DNA of 64,000 nt from Cinnamomum chago (lineage: Eukaryota > Streptophyta > Magnoliopsida > Laurales > Lauraceae): positions 33,549,001 to 33,613,000 of the forward strand of contig CP142461.1 of NCBI GenBank assembly GCA_038049695.1, written 5' to 3'. The position numbers and the translations under genes were made by a program. Below, one piece after another: positions 1-10,868 of the stretch (the stretch's first letter is position 1; each line of letters starts with the position of its first letter). The notes beneath the pieces are model-generated. The model was not told where the DNA came from, made no database searches, and worked only from the letters and a program-made list of their open reading frames with translations.

Positions 1-554
1 TCTACTGGCCCAACCCCCTTTGAAGGCTTCTCGGCAATGATGTACTTTTTTTTTGTTTCTCAATTGTATTATCCGATTTTAAGATGTAATGACTTTGAAC
101 CAATGCAATTGAATTTTTGTTTGGCATTATGGATTCTCTCTTTTCTTTTCGTCGTGTTTTTGCGTTTCCACTTTTGTGCAAGTGTCTGGGTTCGACTTGA
201 TTCTTGATCCGGACTGGAGGGACTGGCCAAGCTAAAACACTTGGTCGAGATAGAGAGTCAGACATCTATCCCCTCCCATTGCCACTCATGCCTGACACGG
301 CTCTACGAATTCCAAGGCACCATTTCCTCATTATCTCATGGCCTTCATCATCATTTTCATTTTTTTTTTTTGCCTGAATTATTCACGCTTGCTTTTGTAC
401 GCTGCATGTCTGCTAACTTGAAGGAATGCTGAAAAGCTATCATTTCGGTACTGTCTACAATGTATTCGGTTTGCAACCGTGGTTGATATTATGGCAGTTG
501 CCGACCTTTAACATTTTCTCTACTTAAGTGGAAAAACTCGGGTGTGTCAACCCG
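1..554. other. Non-coding sequence, probable 3' region of the Gypsy element
   Basis: No gene is supported here. The stretch lies beyond the integrase end of the minus-strand Gypsy element and before its 58-bp tandem array. Tat-type elements often have a long non-coding region between integrase and 3' LTR, which is the likeliest reading. No sequence matching the start of this family's LTR (TGTGTGGGG, read on the minus strand) is seen, so the 3' LTR is lost or lies left of the window. An 87-codon minus-strand frame at 2-265 has no recognisable domain. Confidence 0.4.
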
Positions 555-910
555 AGGAGCCTTTTTGGCCGAAATGGTTTTGTGCCTAGGTGGAATGTAC
601 CAACCCTAAGGCAATCTCGATAGCCGAAATGACTTCATGCCTGGGTGGTATATACCGACCCTAAGGCGATCTCATCAGTGGCCGTAATGGCTTCATGCCT
701 GGGTGGTATATACCGACCCTAAGGCGATCTCATCAATGACCGTAATGGCTTCATGCCTGGGTGGTATATACCGACCCTAAGGCGATCTCATCAATGGTCG
801 TATTGGTTTCATGCCTGGGTGGTATATACCGACACTAAGGCGATCTCATCAGTGGCCATAATGGCTTCATGCCTGGGTGATATATACTGACCCTAAGGCA
901 ATCTCTTCAG
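555..910. repeat. 58-bp tandem repeat array, about six copies
   Basis: The block containing TTCATGCCTGGGTGG recurs with starts near 633, 691, 749, 807 and 865, a constant 58-bp step, and a more diverged copy lies around 571. Each unit also carries TATATACCGACCCTAAGG and ends near GATCTCATCA. The array sits just downstream of the integrase of the minus-strand Gypsy element. Tandem arrays in the 3' non-coding region are common in Tat-lineage Gypsy elements. Confidence 0.85.
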
Positions 911-1017
911 TGGAACTATCACCGAGCTGCCGATAGTCGCCACCAAGTTCTATGACTATGAATTGAGTAACAAGAATGAGGACTGCTTTCATTGATCTTG
1001 AAAATTTTGAGTACAGA

Positions 1018-1941
1018 TTAGAAATAGAACTTTTTGAGGTGCGACGCATTCCATGGTCGTGGTAAGTGTCGGTCATCCATATCTTCAAGTCTGTAGGCTG
1101 ACTGTCCGGCAGTGGAAATTACTTTGAATGGTCCATGCCAGTTTGGTGCTAGCTTGCCCTGATTTGGATCTTTATCACATGGGAGTGTTTTCTTCAGAAC
1201 CAGTTCACCAACTGAGAACTTTCTCTCTCTGACCTTCTGGTTGTAGCCTTTAGCCAACTGTTGTTGATAAGCGGCCAGTCTGATAGCTGCTGTTTCTCTA
1301 CGTTCGTCGGCCAGATCCAACTCCCAAGTTAGATTTATTTCATTCTGGCCTTGATAAAAAAGTTCGGACCTCAGAGTCGGGAGGCCGATCTCTAGAGGAA
1401 TGACCGCCTCCATCCCATAGGCAAGGGAGAAAGGCGTTGCCGAAGTGGAGCACCTTGGAGTCGTTCTGTAGGCCCACAGGACGCTTGGAAGTTCCTTTAC
1501 CCACCTTCTTTTAGCTCGGTCAAGTCGCTTCTTCAGCCCATCAAGTACCACCTTATTAAAAATTTCTGCTTGACCATTGCTCTGCGGGTACGTTGGAGTA
1601 GAGTAGTGGTTCCTAATGCCGAGCTCTTGGCAGAAGTTCTTGAAGAGGTTGGAATCAAACTGGGTCCTGTTATCCGAAACCAAAGCTCTTGGAATGCCGA
1701 ACCTCGTAATGATGTTTTTCCATACGAATTTTTTTTAGTCTTGTTCGGTAATGGAAGACAATGGTTCTACCTCTATCCATTTGGTGAAATAGTCGGTGGC
1801 TACTATCAACCACCTCTTATTCCCCGGAGCTCGGCGAAGTGGTCCCACGATGTCCAGCCCCCATTGGGCGAAGGGCCAAGGGTTGGAGAGCGGACTCAAA
1901 TCTTGTGTCGGTTGATGGAGGAGTGGGAGAAATTTTTGCAC
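1018..1941 (-). pseudogene. Gypsy integrase remnant
   Basis: Two minus-strand open segments (1941-1735 and 1683-1018) carry an integrase core. WGLDIVGPL and ATDYFTKWIE mark the first catalytic Asp region, SDNRTQFDSN the second, and NGQAEIFNK the catalytic Glu. The C-terminal part has the LVLKK and WHGPFKV strands typical of Gypsy integrase C-domains. The second Asp block normally reads SDNGTQF, so an Arg replaces Gly here. A frame break separates the two segments, so no functional enzyme is expected. Confidence 0.88.
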
Positions 1942-2144
1942 TTTTCACATTTTTTGGCGTATAACTGCGCATCCTTCTGCATATACGGCCACTAGTAGCC
2001 CTGACCGATAGCCCGATATGCTAATGATTTTCCTTCGATATGGCTTCCACAGCCCGGTATTCTTTGACTCTACTTGGATGAATACACTGAAGGTATAGGC
2101 CTGTGAAGGTAAGTCAACTTCCCGATGACTTTATAGGAAGTCAT

Positions 2145-2760
2145 TCACAGGCCGGGCCGCTTACCTTCAGGAGACAACCAGAACCGGGCCGCTTTGAGTC
2201 TGATTCGGTGAGCCTCACTTTTGTCATCCGGAAGTTGGTCATCCTTGAGATAGGATATGATTAGGTCCATCCAGCTTGGGCCGAGCTCAAGGCATAGGAT
2301 TTCCCGAGGTGGATGGAGCTCTATACTGGGCCTTGCCAACGATCCTACTTCGACGGTTCTTCTCTTTCCCACTTCGACAGTAGAGGCTAAATTAGTAAGG
2401 GCACTGGCGTGAGAATTGGACTCTTTGCCTATCTATCTGATCTCGGCTGTCTGGAACTGAGAGCATCCTGTCGTCGCGAGCTTGGTAGTCTCCAGTCAGC
2501 TGGTTCATCACCAGCTGTGAATCGCTAAAGACCACTAGCTGTTGAGCCCCGAGGATTTTTGTGTTGTTTAGTCCTGCTATTAGGGCTTCATACTCAGCTT
2601 TGTTATTTGACGCCTTGAAATCCAGGGTTAAAGCATGCTCGATGACCAGTCCTTCTGGAGACTGGAGGACAACACCAGCGCCGGCTTTTCTAGAAGTTGA
2701 GGATCCGTCGACGAAGACTTTCCAAACCGAAGCAAGGAATTGATTATGAGATTGTTCATT
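2145..2760 (-). pseudogene. Gypsy RNase H domain remnant (archaeal type)
   Basis: Minus-strand reading of about 2743-2430 gives an RNase H fold: SSTSRKAGAGVVLQSPEG, then NNEAEYEALIAGL (catalytic Glu) and VFSDSQLV (catalytic Asp). A further frame at 2372-2145 resembles the connector before integrase (REILCLELGPSWMD). The first catalytic Asp region reads VDGSST. Frames are interrupted, so this is a remnant. The same block occurs in the plus-strand element at 50090-50325. Confidence 0.75.
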
Positions 2761-2926
2761 AGTCTCTGTGAGTGCTTCCTCATGTCTTCAGCCCCCTAGT
2801 TCGGTGTCGGGCTGGGTTGGTGCCGAACTTGGAGAGACTTAACTCCACGATGAAATCTGCCAAAATTTGGGCTTTGATCGCCGTCCTGGGTTGGTATTGA
2901 ATATCATACTGTCCCAGTTCAACGGC

Positions 2927-4186
2927 TCACTTGGAAATTCTTCCTGAAAAGTCAGCTTTTTTGAAAATAGATTTTAGTGGATGTTCCGTAACAACCACTA
3001 TGGTGTGAGTTTGAAAATAATGGGAGAGCTTGCGCGAGGCACTGACGAGCGCCAACGCGAGCTTCTCCAATTGCAAATATCTAGTCTCGGCATCAAGGAG
3101 GGTCTTGCTCGTATAATAGATTGGTTTTTGAAGCTTATCTTCCTCTCTGACGAGGACCGAGCTTACCGCATGATCCGAGACCGCCAAATATAAGTACAAT
3201 ATTTCTCCTTATTTTGGAGTTGAGAGTAAGGGGGGTGAAAAGAGATAGGTTTTGAGTGCTTGTAAGGCCTGGTCACACTCTGGAGTCCATTGGAATTTTA
3301 AATTCTTCCTTAAAAGTTGAAAGAAGTGCTGACACTTATCTAAGGATCTGCTAATGAAACGATTCAGTGCGGCAGCCAAGCCGGTGAGCTTCTGGACTTC
3401 TTTTGCAATGGTCAGACTCTGCACTCTGAGGATGGTTGATATTTGATCTGGATTAGCCTCGATTCCTCTTCGTGTGACCAAGCTTCCGAGAAACTTGCCA
3501 GAGCCGACACCGAAAACACACTTGGAAGCGTTTAGCTTAAGCTTGAACTTCTTCAGAATGTCGAAAACTTGGGTTAAATCTTCCAAATGATTCTGCGATT
3601 GCTTGGATTTGACGACCATATCGTCAATGTACACTTCAACGATTTTGCCGAGCTGTGCCTGGAACATTTTGGTGACGAGTCACTGATAAGTCGCTCCCGC
3701 GTTCTTTAACCTAAATGGCATCACTTTGTAGCAGTAGGTGCCTCTAGGCGTTATGAAGGCGGTCTTCTCTTCAGCCGGTCTGTACAACGGTATTTGATGA
3801 TAACCCCGATATGCATCGAGGAAACTCATCCTATCATGACCAGCGGTGGCGTCGATCATCTGATTAATTTTGGGGAGTGGGAAGTTGTCCTTGGGGTAGG
3901 CTTTGTTGAGGTCGGTGAAGTCGAATCACACTCTCCACTTGCCAGTTTTCTTCTTGACCACCACCGTGTTAGCCAACCAGACTGGGTATTGGACTTCTCT
4001 GATCACTTCGGCTTCCAGTAACTTGTCCACTTCCTCAATCACGGCCTCTGTTTGCAGTACCCCAGCTCTACGAGCTTTTTGCATCACTGGCTTGTGATTA
4101 GGATCTACATTCAACTTATTGCACATGACCTCGGGGTCGATGCCAGGCATCTCATAGGGCGTCCAGGCAAAGACTGCTCTATTCAT
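2927..4186 (-). pseudogene. Gypsy reverse transcriptase remnant
   Basis: Minus-strand segments 4186-3926, 3667-3209 and 3199-2927 cover the reverse transcriptase. FAWTPYEMPGIDPEVMC and NTVVVKKKTGKWRV belong to the N-terminal part. YIDDMVVKS is the YxDD catalytic motif, followed by the thumb (GKFLGSLVTRRGIEANP) and the start of RNase H (LFLYLAVSDHAVSSVLVRE type). Several frames between them are broken. The N-terminus abuts LTR sequence near 4190, which shows a deletion of gag and protease. Confidence 0.85.
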
Positions 4187-4198
4187 AGGAGAAAGAAC

Positions 4199-4942
4199 AG
4201 TCAGAGGACCCTGGCTGTGGGCAGCGTAAGGCTCTTCGATGCTTGAGTTAGTGCAGGGAATGAACTAAGGTTGAAAAAGAAGAGAGCAGAGTAACGGCTA
4301 GTGAGAGTATATGCATGCGTACCTGGGTTGGATTGATATTCTATTTATAAGAGAAAAGTCTCTAGATACTTGATAATGGACCTAATGACTTGACTGCTAA
4401 GGTCTCATCAGCCCGCAAAGTAATTAATGAGGATCCATCATAGCCCACATTGCATTAAATGATGGTCCGATCAGCCCATATTGCATTAAATGTCAGTCAC
4501 ATTGGGTTTGATCTTGTCTTGACTTGTTAGCAGCAAAGGTCCCATCGGATCCTTTTTTGGGCCTTGCCCTGATATGGCTGTAGTCGCTGGATGCCGCTTT
4601 GTCAGGGATTTGATAAGGATTCTGGACGGCTGGGATGATGTATCTGTCCCATCAGCGCGTGCTCGTATCCTGCCACATGTTCGAAGGTGGGATATGGCTG
4701 TCAGTGCCTGTCTCGGTTTGCAGTTCGTCATACGGCTACAGCCAAGATGCGTGACTGAGGCCAAGGCACACGACCGAGATCGTGGCGGTCTTAGGTCGGG
4801 GCTGACCAAGGTGATAATGTTGGTCTCGGCTAGTGCATTAACATCCGAGCCAAAAAGCACGTAGCCGAAATGAGTATAAGAAGAACTGGCATTATTGCTG
4901 GAGTTAACATAACTTTGGCGTCTTAAGAATTGCCCCCACACA
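4199..4942 (-). repeat. Partial 5' LTR of the minus-strand Gypsy element
   Basis: Read on the minus strand, the LTR begins TGTGTGGGGGCAATTCTTAA at 4942, matching the start of the other Gypsy LTR at 45435 (TGTGTGGGGCCTTCTC). A TATA-like CTTATAAATAG lies around 4345. The downstream part CACTAACTCAAGCATCG resembles CACTAACTTAGGCATCGG in the second element. The extreme 3' end and primer binding site are deleted. Its length of about 744 bp fits the 776-bp LTR of the other copy. Confidence 0.7.
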
Positions 4943-5357
4943 GATACCATGATAAGATGGAAGAAGAAGAAGAGTTGCAAAGAAGAAAACTGAGTTCTCT
5001 CAATCTCTTCTTGATTTCATTTAGATAGTAATTTTCACATTACAAGCTTCTTACATATATATATATTTGAAACAGATTCAGTTAATATGGAATCCAAGTT
5101 CGTTACTGCAGATCACATGATGGCAGCTGAGTTGGAATTTTCAACACTCGGACACGGGAGTCACCGAGTGACTTCAACTTAGTGATTTGGATGGTTGTGC
5201 TATTATATATAGTGCTATCTTATAGCCTTCACCTCTCACCAATTTTATAGTCGTTTGGTGGAGCTTATTTGATTGTGAATTTCTATGTTTTCATTTTATA
5301 CATATTTTCACTAAACAAATAGGTCTTAAGGTAACTATAAATACATCTTCAGCCCTG

Positions 5358-5437
5358 CTACTTGGACCGACCTGGGGCCGAATCTTGGCCCGGTCCCCAG
5401 GGAGGACCCTTGGGATCCTGGCTCGGTAGCCAAGTAG
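5358..5437. repeat. GC-rich foldback (imperfect inverted repeat), 80 bp
   Basis: The outer arms CTACTTGG and CCAAGTAG are exact reverse complements, and pairing continues imperfectly inward through GACCGACC against GGCTCGG. A second smaller stem, GGGGCCG against CGGTCCCC, lies inside. It stands out by GC content from its AT-rich surroundings. It could be a MITE remnant; no target duplication was found. Confidence 0.55.
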
Positions 5438-8400
5438 AATATTTCATACATCTTACTAGTAATAAGTTGACTTTAAAACCGTAGAATGATGCCCACAATG
5501 CACTTGATACTAAATTAGGTTATTTTTATTATCATCCTGTATTATTTTTTGTTAAGTCATAACAATTATTTTCTGTTTAAGTAATAAGAGAGATTGTCTT
5601 ATCTTTAGAGGTCCATACATCTTATAAATGATCTGATACAACTCAAGGAATCAACCAGAAGGGCTAGGCCATTTCAAAAAAGAAAAAATGAAAGAAAAGG
5701 GACAAAGGGTGGGGTCCACCATGATACATCCCCATCACGTTTCTTACAAAGAGGCCCTTGCATTTTCTAACAACCTTATAAGAGAGGCCCTCCATTTTTC
5801 GATTTCCTGGGTTAGTTTGTGTTAGCCTAGTGAGTCCAGATCAAGTGGGTTCAGAATCATAGATATTTTGGTATTTGTATCGGGACTTTCTTATTGACTA
5901 AAATAAGATTTCTTGGGGGATAAAAAAGATAGCATTATATATTGATGTAATGTTTAACCTATGAGATTATGTAGAGTGAAACCCAAGAGAAAGTGATTAC
6001 GTTTCTTTTTCTTGGACGTAAGCTAGTTTGCCAAACAACGTAAAATTCTCTGTGTGTAATTTTTTCTTCCTTGTGTGGTTTGATTCATTGTTCGGTTGTG
6101 GTGATTCACACTTTCTCACACGCACACAACAGTTTGTTACAACATTTTGCATATGTAATCGTTACTTATGTTGAAAATTTTCACATGTGTGGAAAATGGT
6201 GTAAAACGATCCATTTTAATGTAAAAAACTTCGCACCTCTCACTATGGTAAAATCATTCACATATGTAAATGAAGTGAATTCGTTATATACTTTAGAAAA
6301 GGCACCAAGTTGGTAGTGATTAAAGGCTTGGGAATTGATCTTGCTAGTGTTATAGTTATGCATCTTTAAAAGGCAAGCTGTTTATCCCATTTTTCTAATT
6401 TTTAAACTCTTGTGGGCCTAAATTTGCAATCTAAACGATTCAACATTTTTTAGAACTAATATACTCCAAAGTGTAAAGTTTTATATCCTACATCTTTATG
6501 AATTTTGAGAGATATGAGAAAACATTAAAATTTACTTATTTCTAATTTTGTGCGCTCTTGTGGGCCTCTGCTACTTCATGATCCAAACTATTTAATATTC
6601 TCATAAAAATGATAAACTCCAAGACACGAAATTTCATATCTTAGATGTACATGGATTAAATATGTGAAAAACACACACGAAAATCATAACTGTTTTTATA
6701 TTTATGAATATTTATGAGGCGCTAAATCTTTAGATTCTCATGAAATATGAGAAATATACTAAAAATGCAAAAAACAACTTAATCTTGATTTCTGTTTTTT
6801 GCATTTTTATGGGCCTCCAATTTATAGTTTGAACCATCCATTGTGTTTAACACCTGCTATCTCCTCTGTACAATAGTTTTGGAGTCTTTAGAGCTCATTA
6901 AACTGGACAAAAACTAAGATCTTTTGCTTTCCCTCGACCTCTCTCGTATATTACATGTATAGTAAAAGAGGAATTCTCAAAAGCTCCCTACTTAGAAAAG
7001 GGGAGTTTTTGCCTCATTTGACTTGTCCAATGTGATTTTGCCACCTCATATTGGAAAAAAAGAGATTTTTGAGATTTTAAATTTCTTATCGACGTTTAAC
7101 TTGATGATGACACATGTCATTGTAATAGGCTTAGAAAATGGGCTCTTTTTTTTTTTGTGAAAAGAGTCCGGGGAGTTTTGTAGCGCTCCTCGTAGTTAAA
7201 ACAAACATATATAACAAAATGGATTGAATATAAACGTAGTGTTCACAAACGAAACTATAATATGTTCATAGGCCCACCTAATCACTGATCCAAATGGAAC
7301 ATCCAAAACCCCACCATCCCCCTCCCTTGCCCCCCAAAATGTCACCGATCCCACAGAGTTGGCACCAATCTGTTTACAACTTGCTTCCAAAGATTAAAAT
7401 TTTTTCTATCAAATCTTTTTTCTTAAGACTTTGGGGCCTTAATAAGACAGTTATAATCATCAAATTATGCTGATGTGGGGCCACCCATTTAACACAGTGA
7501 TTATCATTCATATCTAGATGGCCTTAGCCTTCTGCACATGGTCTTTTCCATTTACTCACTGTTTGCATGATGTATGAGTTGATTGAGTTCAGTAGTTCAC
7601 AGAATATAAAGTAAGGGGAATCTCGTCTTTGAAAGAAAGCTGTAAAGAGTTGATAAGCTGCACTAGCCTCATTGAGGTGGCTAGAAAAGACAGGAGGAAC
7701 TTTTTGTAAAAAAGAAACTCTCGTTTTAAAGTCCCCAAAATATACATAAATCTAATTGTTTAGAAAAGTTGGGGCTGTTTGCAAACTCTAAAAGTGAGTT
7801 CTTATTTATGATTTAGAGCTAAGTTTGCATATTAGAGTATTCGGTGACCTCTAATTGTATTTTCAAATTTTAAAGCTTAGTTACCACTTTAAGTGTTTGC
7901 CTCTAAAAATAATTCTAGAAAGGCTTTTTTTTTTTTTTTTTAGCATTGTAGCTAAAGTGGAGGAGGAAGACAAAGCAAAATTTACAAATGTTCTGAATGA
8001 AAATAACCTCATAAAATTTTCAAATAGTAGGTTTTACATCGTAATTCTTAAAAGGTTTGCCCCAATTACCACAATTCCTAAAGGCGGTCCCAATCACCTC
8101 ATGAAATTAGAGCTATTTTTTTATGATTTCACCACACCAATTGTAAATTAGAGTTTTTATTTTATTTTATTTTAGATCTTAATTTAATTAACTCTAATTA
8201 ATTAGACTAGAATTCCCTAACAGCTCCCTGTAGTTTTAAGTCAGACATGGGAAGTGCCTCAAATTGAAATAGATGACAGTACCTAAAATGGCCGGGTATA
8301 AGAGCCTCATTTCCTAAACCATCTTATGCTTTAAAAGGGCCAGGGACTTGGACCTTTTGCCAGGCCATTTGGTTCCCACTAACCCATCAGATGGAAGAGG

Positions 8401-8444
8401 GCTTTGAGATGATCATAAGTAGAATGTAAAAGGCCTATTGAATA

Positions 8445-8544
8445 CTGACCATGCTATAATAAATGTTGATAACATCAACACACCTAATTATTTCTGACCA
8501 TGCTATATAATAAATGTTGATAACATCAATACACCTAATTATTT
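8445..8544. repeat. Tandem duplication, unit 49-51 bp
   Basis: CTGACCATGCTATAATAAAT at 8445 recurs at 8494 as CTGACCATGCTATATAATAA. The rest of the unit (TGTTGATAACATCAAC and ACACCTAATTATTTC) repeats with one substitution and a 2-bp TA insertion. Each unit contains the inverted pair GTTGATAACATCAAC. No function is apparent. Confidence 0.9.
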
Positions 8545-9261
8545 CTAAAGACAGACAGATTTCAGTTGCCGCCTGTACAAGGTCAAGACTGTCGGTTCCA
8601 CAAACTGTCTTTAACTCTTACTGCATAGGCCTGGGATTTGCTGAGGACTATGATGCCCAGATACGGCACCGACACAGCAGGAACACGGATTTTATGTATA
8701 AAAAAGAAAGTATCAGATACCATATGTTGCCCATTTTGAAGTATCCGTACATTATAGGCTGAGGATGATCCTTCAAAACTAATCCAAGTGGAGGCTGTGG
8801 ACTAGTCAAGTACTAGTCACTTTAAGCAGAGTCAATGACTGACGAATTGATTATCCAATATGAACTGTGTGAGGGCCTATTTCTCTGTGGGCCACACATT
8901 ACATTCCTATCCATTTCAACTGAAGGCTCAGACAAAATAACTCTCAAGCCATCTAATTGCGCGTATTCAATTGAAGACTAGACTATAATTTCAGGTATAC
9001 CAGTTCCAGCCTGTAAGAATACAAAACTGAAGAAAGAAGAAAAGTCTCATCTACCAAGTTAACAAGGAATTGGAATTGTATTGTTGAAGAGAGTTAAAAA
9101 AGGGAGAGAAGACAGAGAAGAGAGGAAGAAGGCTTGTGCGTCAGAACAGGGCGACCCCCAAAAGACGCCAAGTAGGCAAGAAGCACGCAGGTCAAAGTGT
9201 CACACTTTCTCTCCTTTGCGTATATTCTACTCAAATCAAACAGCTAGCTCTCTACGACACT

Positions 9262-9339
9262 CCTTTATTTTAATCTATCCACAACCTTCCAAAGCAAAAT
9301 CCTTTATTTTAATCTATCCACAACCTTCCAAAGCAAAAT
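9262..9339 (+). repeat. 39-bp perfect tandem duplication upstream of the germin-like gene
   Basis: The 39-bp unit that starts CCTTTATTTTAATC and ends CCTTCCAAAGCAAAAT occurs twice head to tail, and a third partial copy (CCTTTAT) follows at 9340. It ends about 110 bp before the ATG at 9448, so it is in the likely 5' UTR or core promoter. No difference between the two units is visible, so the duplication is recent or maintained. Confidence 0.9.
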
Positions 9340-9447
9340 CCTTTATATTCATCTCATCCTTTCTCTTTCCTTCACACACTCAATACTCTCTCTCTTCTTT
9401 CATGCATCCTCAATCGTGATCTAAAGTTAGCAAGATCACTTAATTCC

Positions 9448-10359
9448 ATGGCAGCCACCTTTCTCACCCTCTTTACCTTATTAGCACTTGCCATCAGCGC
9501 GACTGCGGCCGACCCCGACATGCTCCAAGATCTGTGTGTTGCCGATCTCACTTCAGGTTCACTTCTTTTTCTTCTTTCTTTTCCTTTCTTGATTGAGTCT
9601 TGGTCATCTTTATTTCGTGTATGTATGCCCTTGCAGCTTTTAGTTTATTGGTAACATGACTCAAATCCACAACTTTAAGATTTCAATAGTAAGCACTTTT
9701 TACTGTGCCATGGGCTCTTGTCCTCTTCTCTTGTAGCTTTACTAATTTTATTATTGAATTGATTTTCTGATGTTCATACTTTCCCTTCTCTCTAAATTGT
9801 TTGATTCTCTACAGGGGTAAAGGTGAACGGATTTGCTTGCAAGGAAGCTGCTGCAGTAAACGCGACTGACTTCTTCTTTGATGGACTAGCCGCCCCTGGA
9901 AGCACCAACAACAGCATGGGGTCTCTAGTAACCGCGGCCAATGTCCAAAAGATCCCTGGCCTAAACACACTCGGTGTCTCGCTCTCTCGGATTGACTATG
10001 CGCCAGGCGGCCTCAACCCACCCCACACCCACCCCCGTGCCACTGAAATCGTGTTCGTTCTGGAAGGCGAATTGGATGTTGGGTTCATCACCACCGCTAA
10101 CGTGCTCATCTCGAAGACGATCAAGAAAGGCGAGATCTTCGTCTTTCCAAGAGGGCTTGTGCACTTTCAGAAGAACAATGGGGAGGTCCCAGCAGCGGTG
10201 CTCTCCGCATTCAACAGCCAATTGCCAGGGACTCAGTCAATTGCTATGACTCTCTTCGCAGCAACACCACCAGTCCCTGACCATGTTTTGACAAAGGCCT
10301 TCCAGGTTGGTACCAAAGAGGTGGAGAAGATCAAGTCAAGGCTTGCACCCAAGAAGTAA
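9448..10359 (+). CDS. Germin-like protein, subfamily-2 type (two exons)
   Basis: Exons 9448-9556 and 9815-10359, joined through a GT-AG intron of 258 bp that splits a Gly codon, encode 217 residues, the usual germin-like length. A signal peptide covers about residues 1-20. The N-terminal cysteine pair C30/C45 forms the expected disulfide. The cupin has germin box 1, GGLNPPHTHPRATE, giving metal ligands H107, H109 and E114, and box 2, GEIFVFPRGLVHFQ, giving H153. N-glycosylation sequons lie at N52 and N68. Germin-like proteins are secreted, manganese-binding hexamers of the cell wall; some have superoxide dismutase activity, but which activity this one has cannot be read here. The wording around GLNTLGVSLSRIDYAPGG and QKIPG is closest to subfamily 2 (Arabidopsis GLP5 group) from memory. 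All key residues are present and no break is seen. The ATG is the first one before the signal peptide. Confidence 0.95.
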
Positions 10360-10428
10360 GAGAGTAGCTGCTGCTCACTTGCTGATGAATTTGTCGGTTA
10401 TTTGTTTGTGACTGTTCTTTGGATCCCA

Positions 10429-10434
10429 AATAAA
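10429..10434 (+). terminator. Polyadenylation signal of the germin-like gene
   Basis: AATAAA at 10429, 70 bp after the stop codon at 10359, in a T-rich 3' UTR. Position and motif fit a plant near-upstream element; the cleavage site itself is not known. Confidence 0.55.
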
Positions 10435-10828
10435 TCAAGTTTCTGAAAATTGAAATTATTGTTCAATCATATCCATAGTAATTATTATTACTTTTATCAA
10501 GAATATTATCCCTCTCACCTGCCAAAAATAATAGCAGGTCTTTAGGTGTCGTACCCCACCTCAACCAACTAACAGTTCAAAAGGAAGAACCTTTCCTTTT
10601 CCTCTGGAGGCATAAGAGTATCATGATTGGGTTTGGGACTCAAGATTGTAAAATTTGGGTGTTTGTCTTCTGTTGAAATGACTTCACTTTTGGGTCTATT
10701 ACACAAATAACTGGAGAAAATTGTGGACCCTTCTGGTGGGGTGTACCTGAAATGAGAATCAGCACTCACAGGCCAAGTGTGGGATTAATTTTGTCAGCCC
10801 TGCTAGCTGTGGCTTGGGATCCAACGGC

Positions 10829-10868
10829 CTGGCTGGGAGACCGGGCCATGGGTCGGTCTCCCAGTCAG
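10829..10868. repeat. Stem-loop with 15-bp arms
   Basis: CTGGCTGGGAGACCG and CGGTCTCCCAGTCAG are reverse complements with one mismatch, separated by GGCCATGGGT. No U-run follows and no gene is adjacent, so a function is not implied. It may be the core of a decayed foldback transposon. Confidence 0.6.

Larger units (their letters stand above)
911..4942 (-). mobile_element. Decayed Tat-type Ty3/Gypsy retrotransposon, 5'-LTR to integrase, internally deleted
   Basis: On the minus strand the order is partial 5' LTR (4942 to about 4200), reverse transcriptase, RNase H, integrase: the Ty3/Gypsy order. Gag and protease are missing, because the LTR joins directly to the reverse transcriptase N-terminus near 4190. 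The coding part is broken by many stops and frameshifts. The RNase H segment closely resembles that of the second Gypsy element at 45435-58461, so both belong to one family. The archaeal-type RNase H wording (EAEYEALIAG) supports the Tat lineage. The 3' LTR is not seen. Confidence 0.85.
4943..9080. other. Intergenic stretch without supported genes
   Basis: AT-rich sequence with many stops in all frames; the frames at 6071-6316, 7196-7390 and 7855-8151 show no domain and look random. Within it are a GC-rich foldback (5358-5437), three diverged copies of a block containing TTGTGGGCCT followed by a CTAAACGATTCAACATT-like stretch (near 6410, 6555 and 6800), poly-T tracts near 7150 and 7930, and a direct repeat at 8445-8544. 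Nothing identifies a gene or an intact transposon. Confidence 0.5.

Noticed and set aside
9081-9419. 112-codon frame upstream of the germin-like gene
   Set aside because: It runs through the 39-bp tandem duplication and the probable 5' UTR; the repeated FILIYPQPSKAKS simply reflects the DNA repeat.
9961-10249. Antisense and alternative frames inside the germin-like exon
   Set aside because: Shadows of the cupin coding sequence; the plus-strand frame has all germin motifs.
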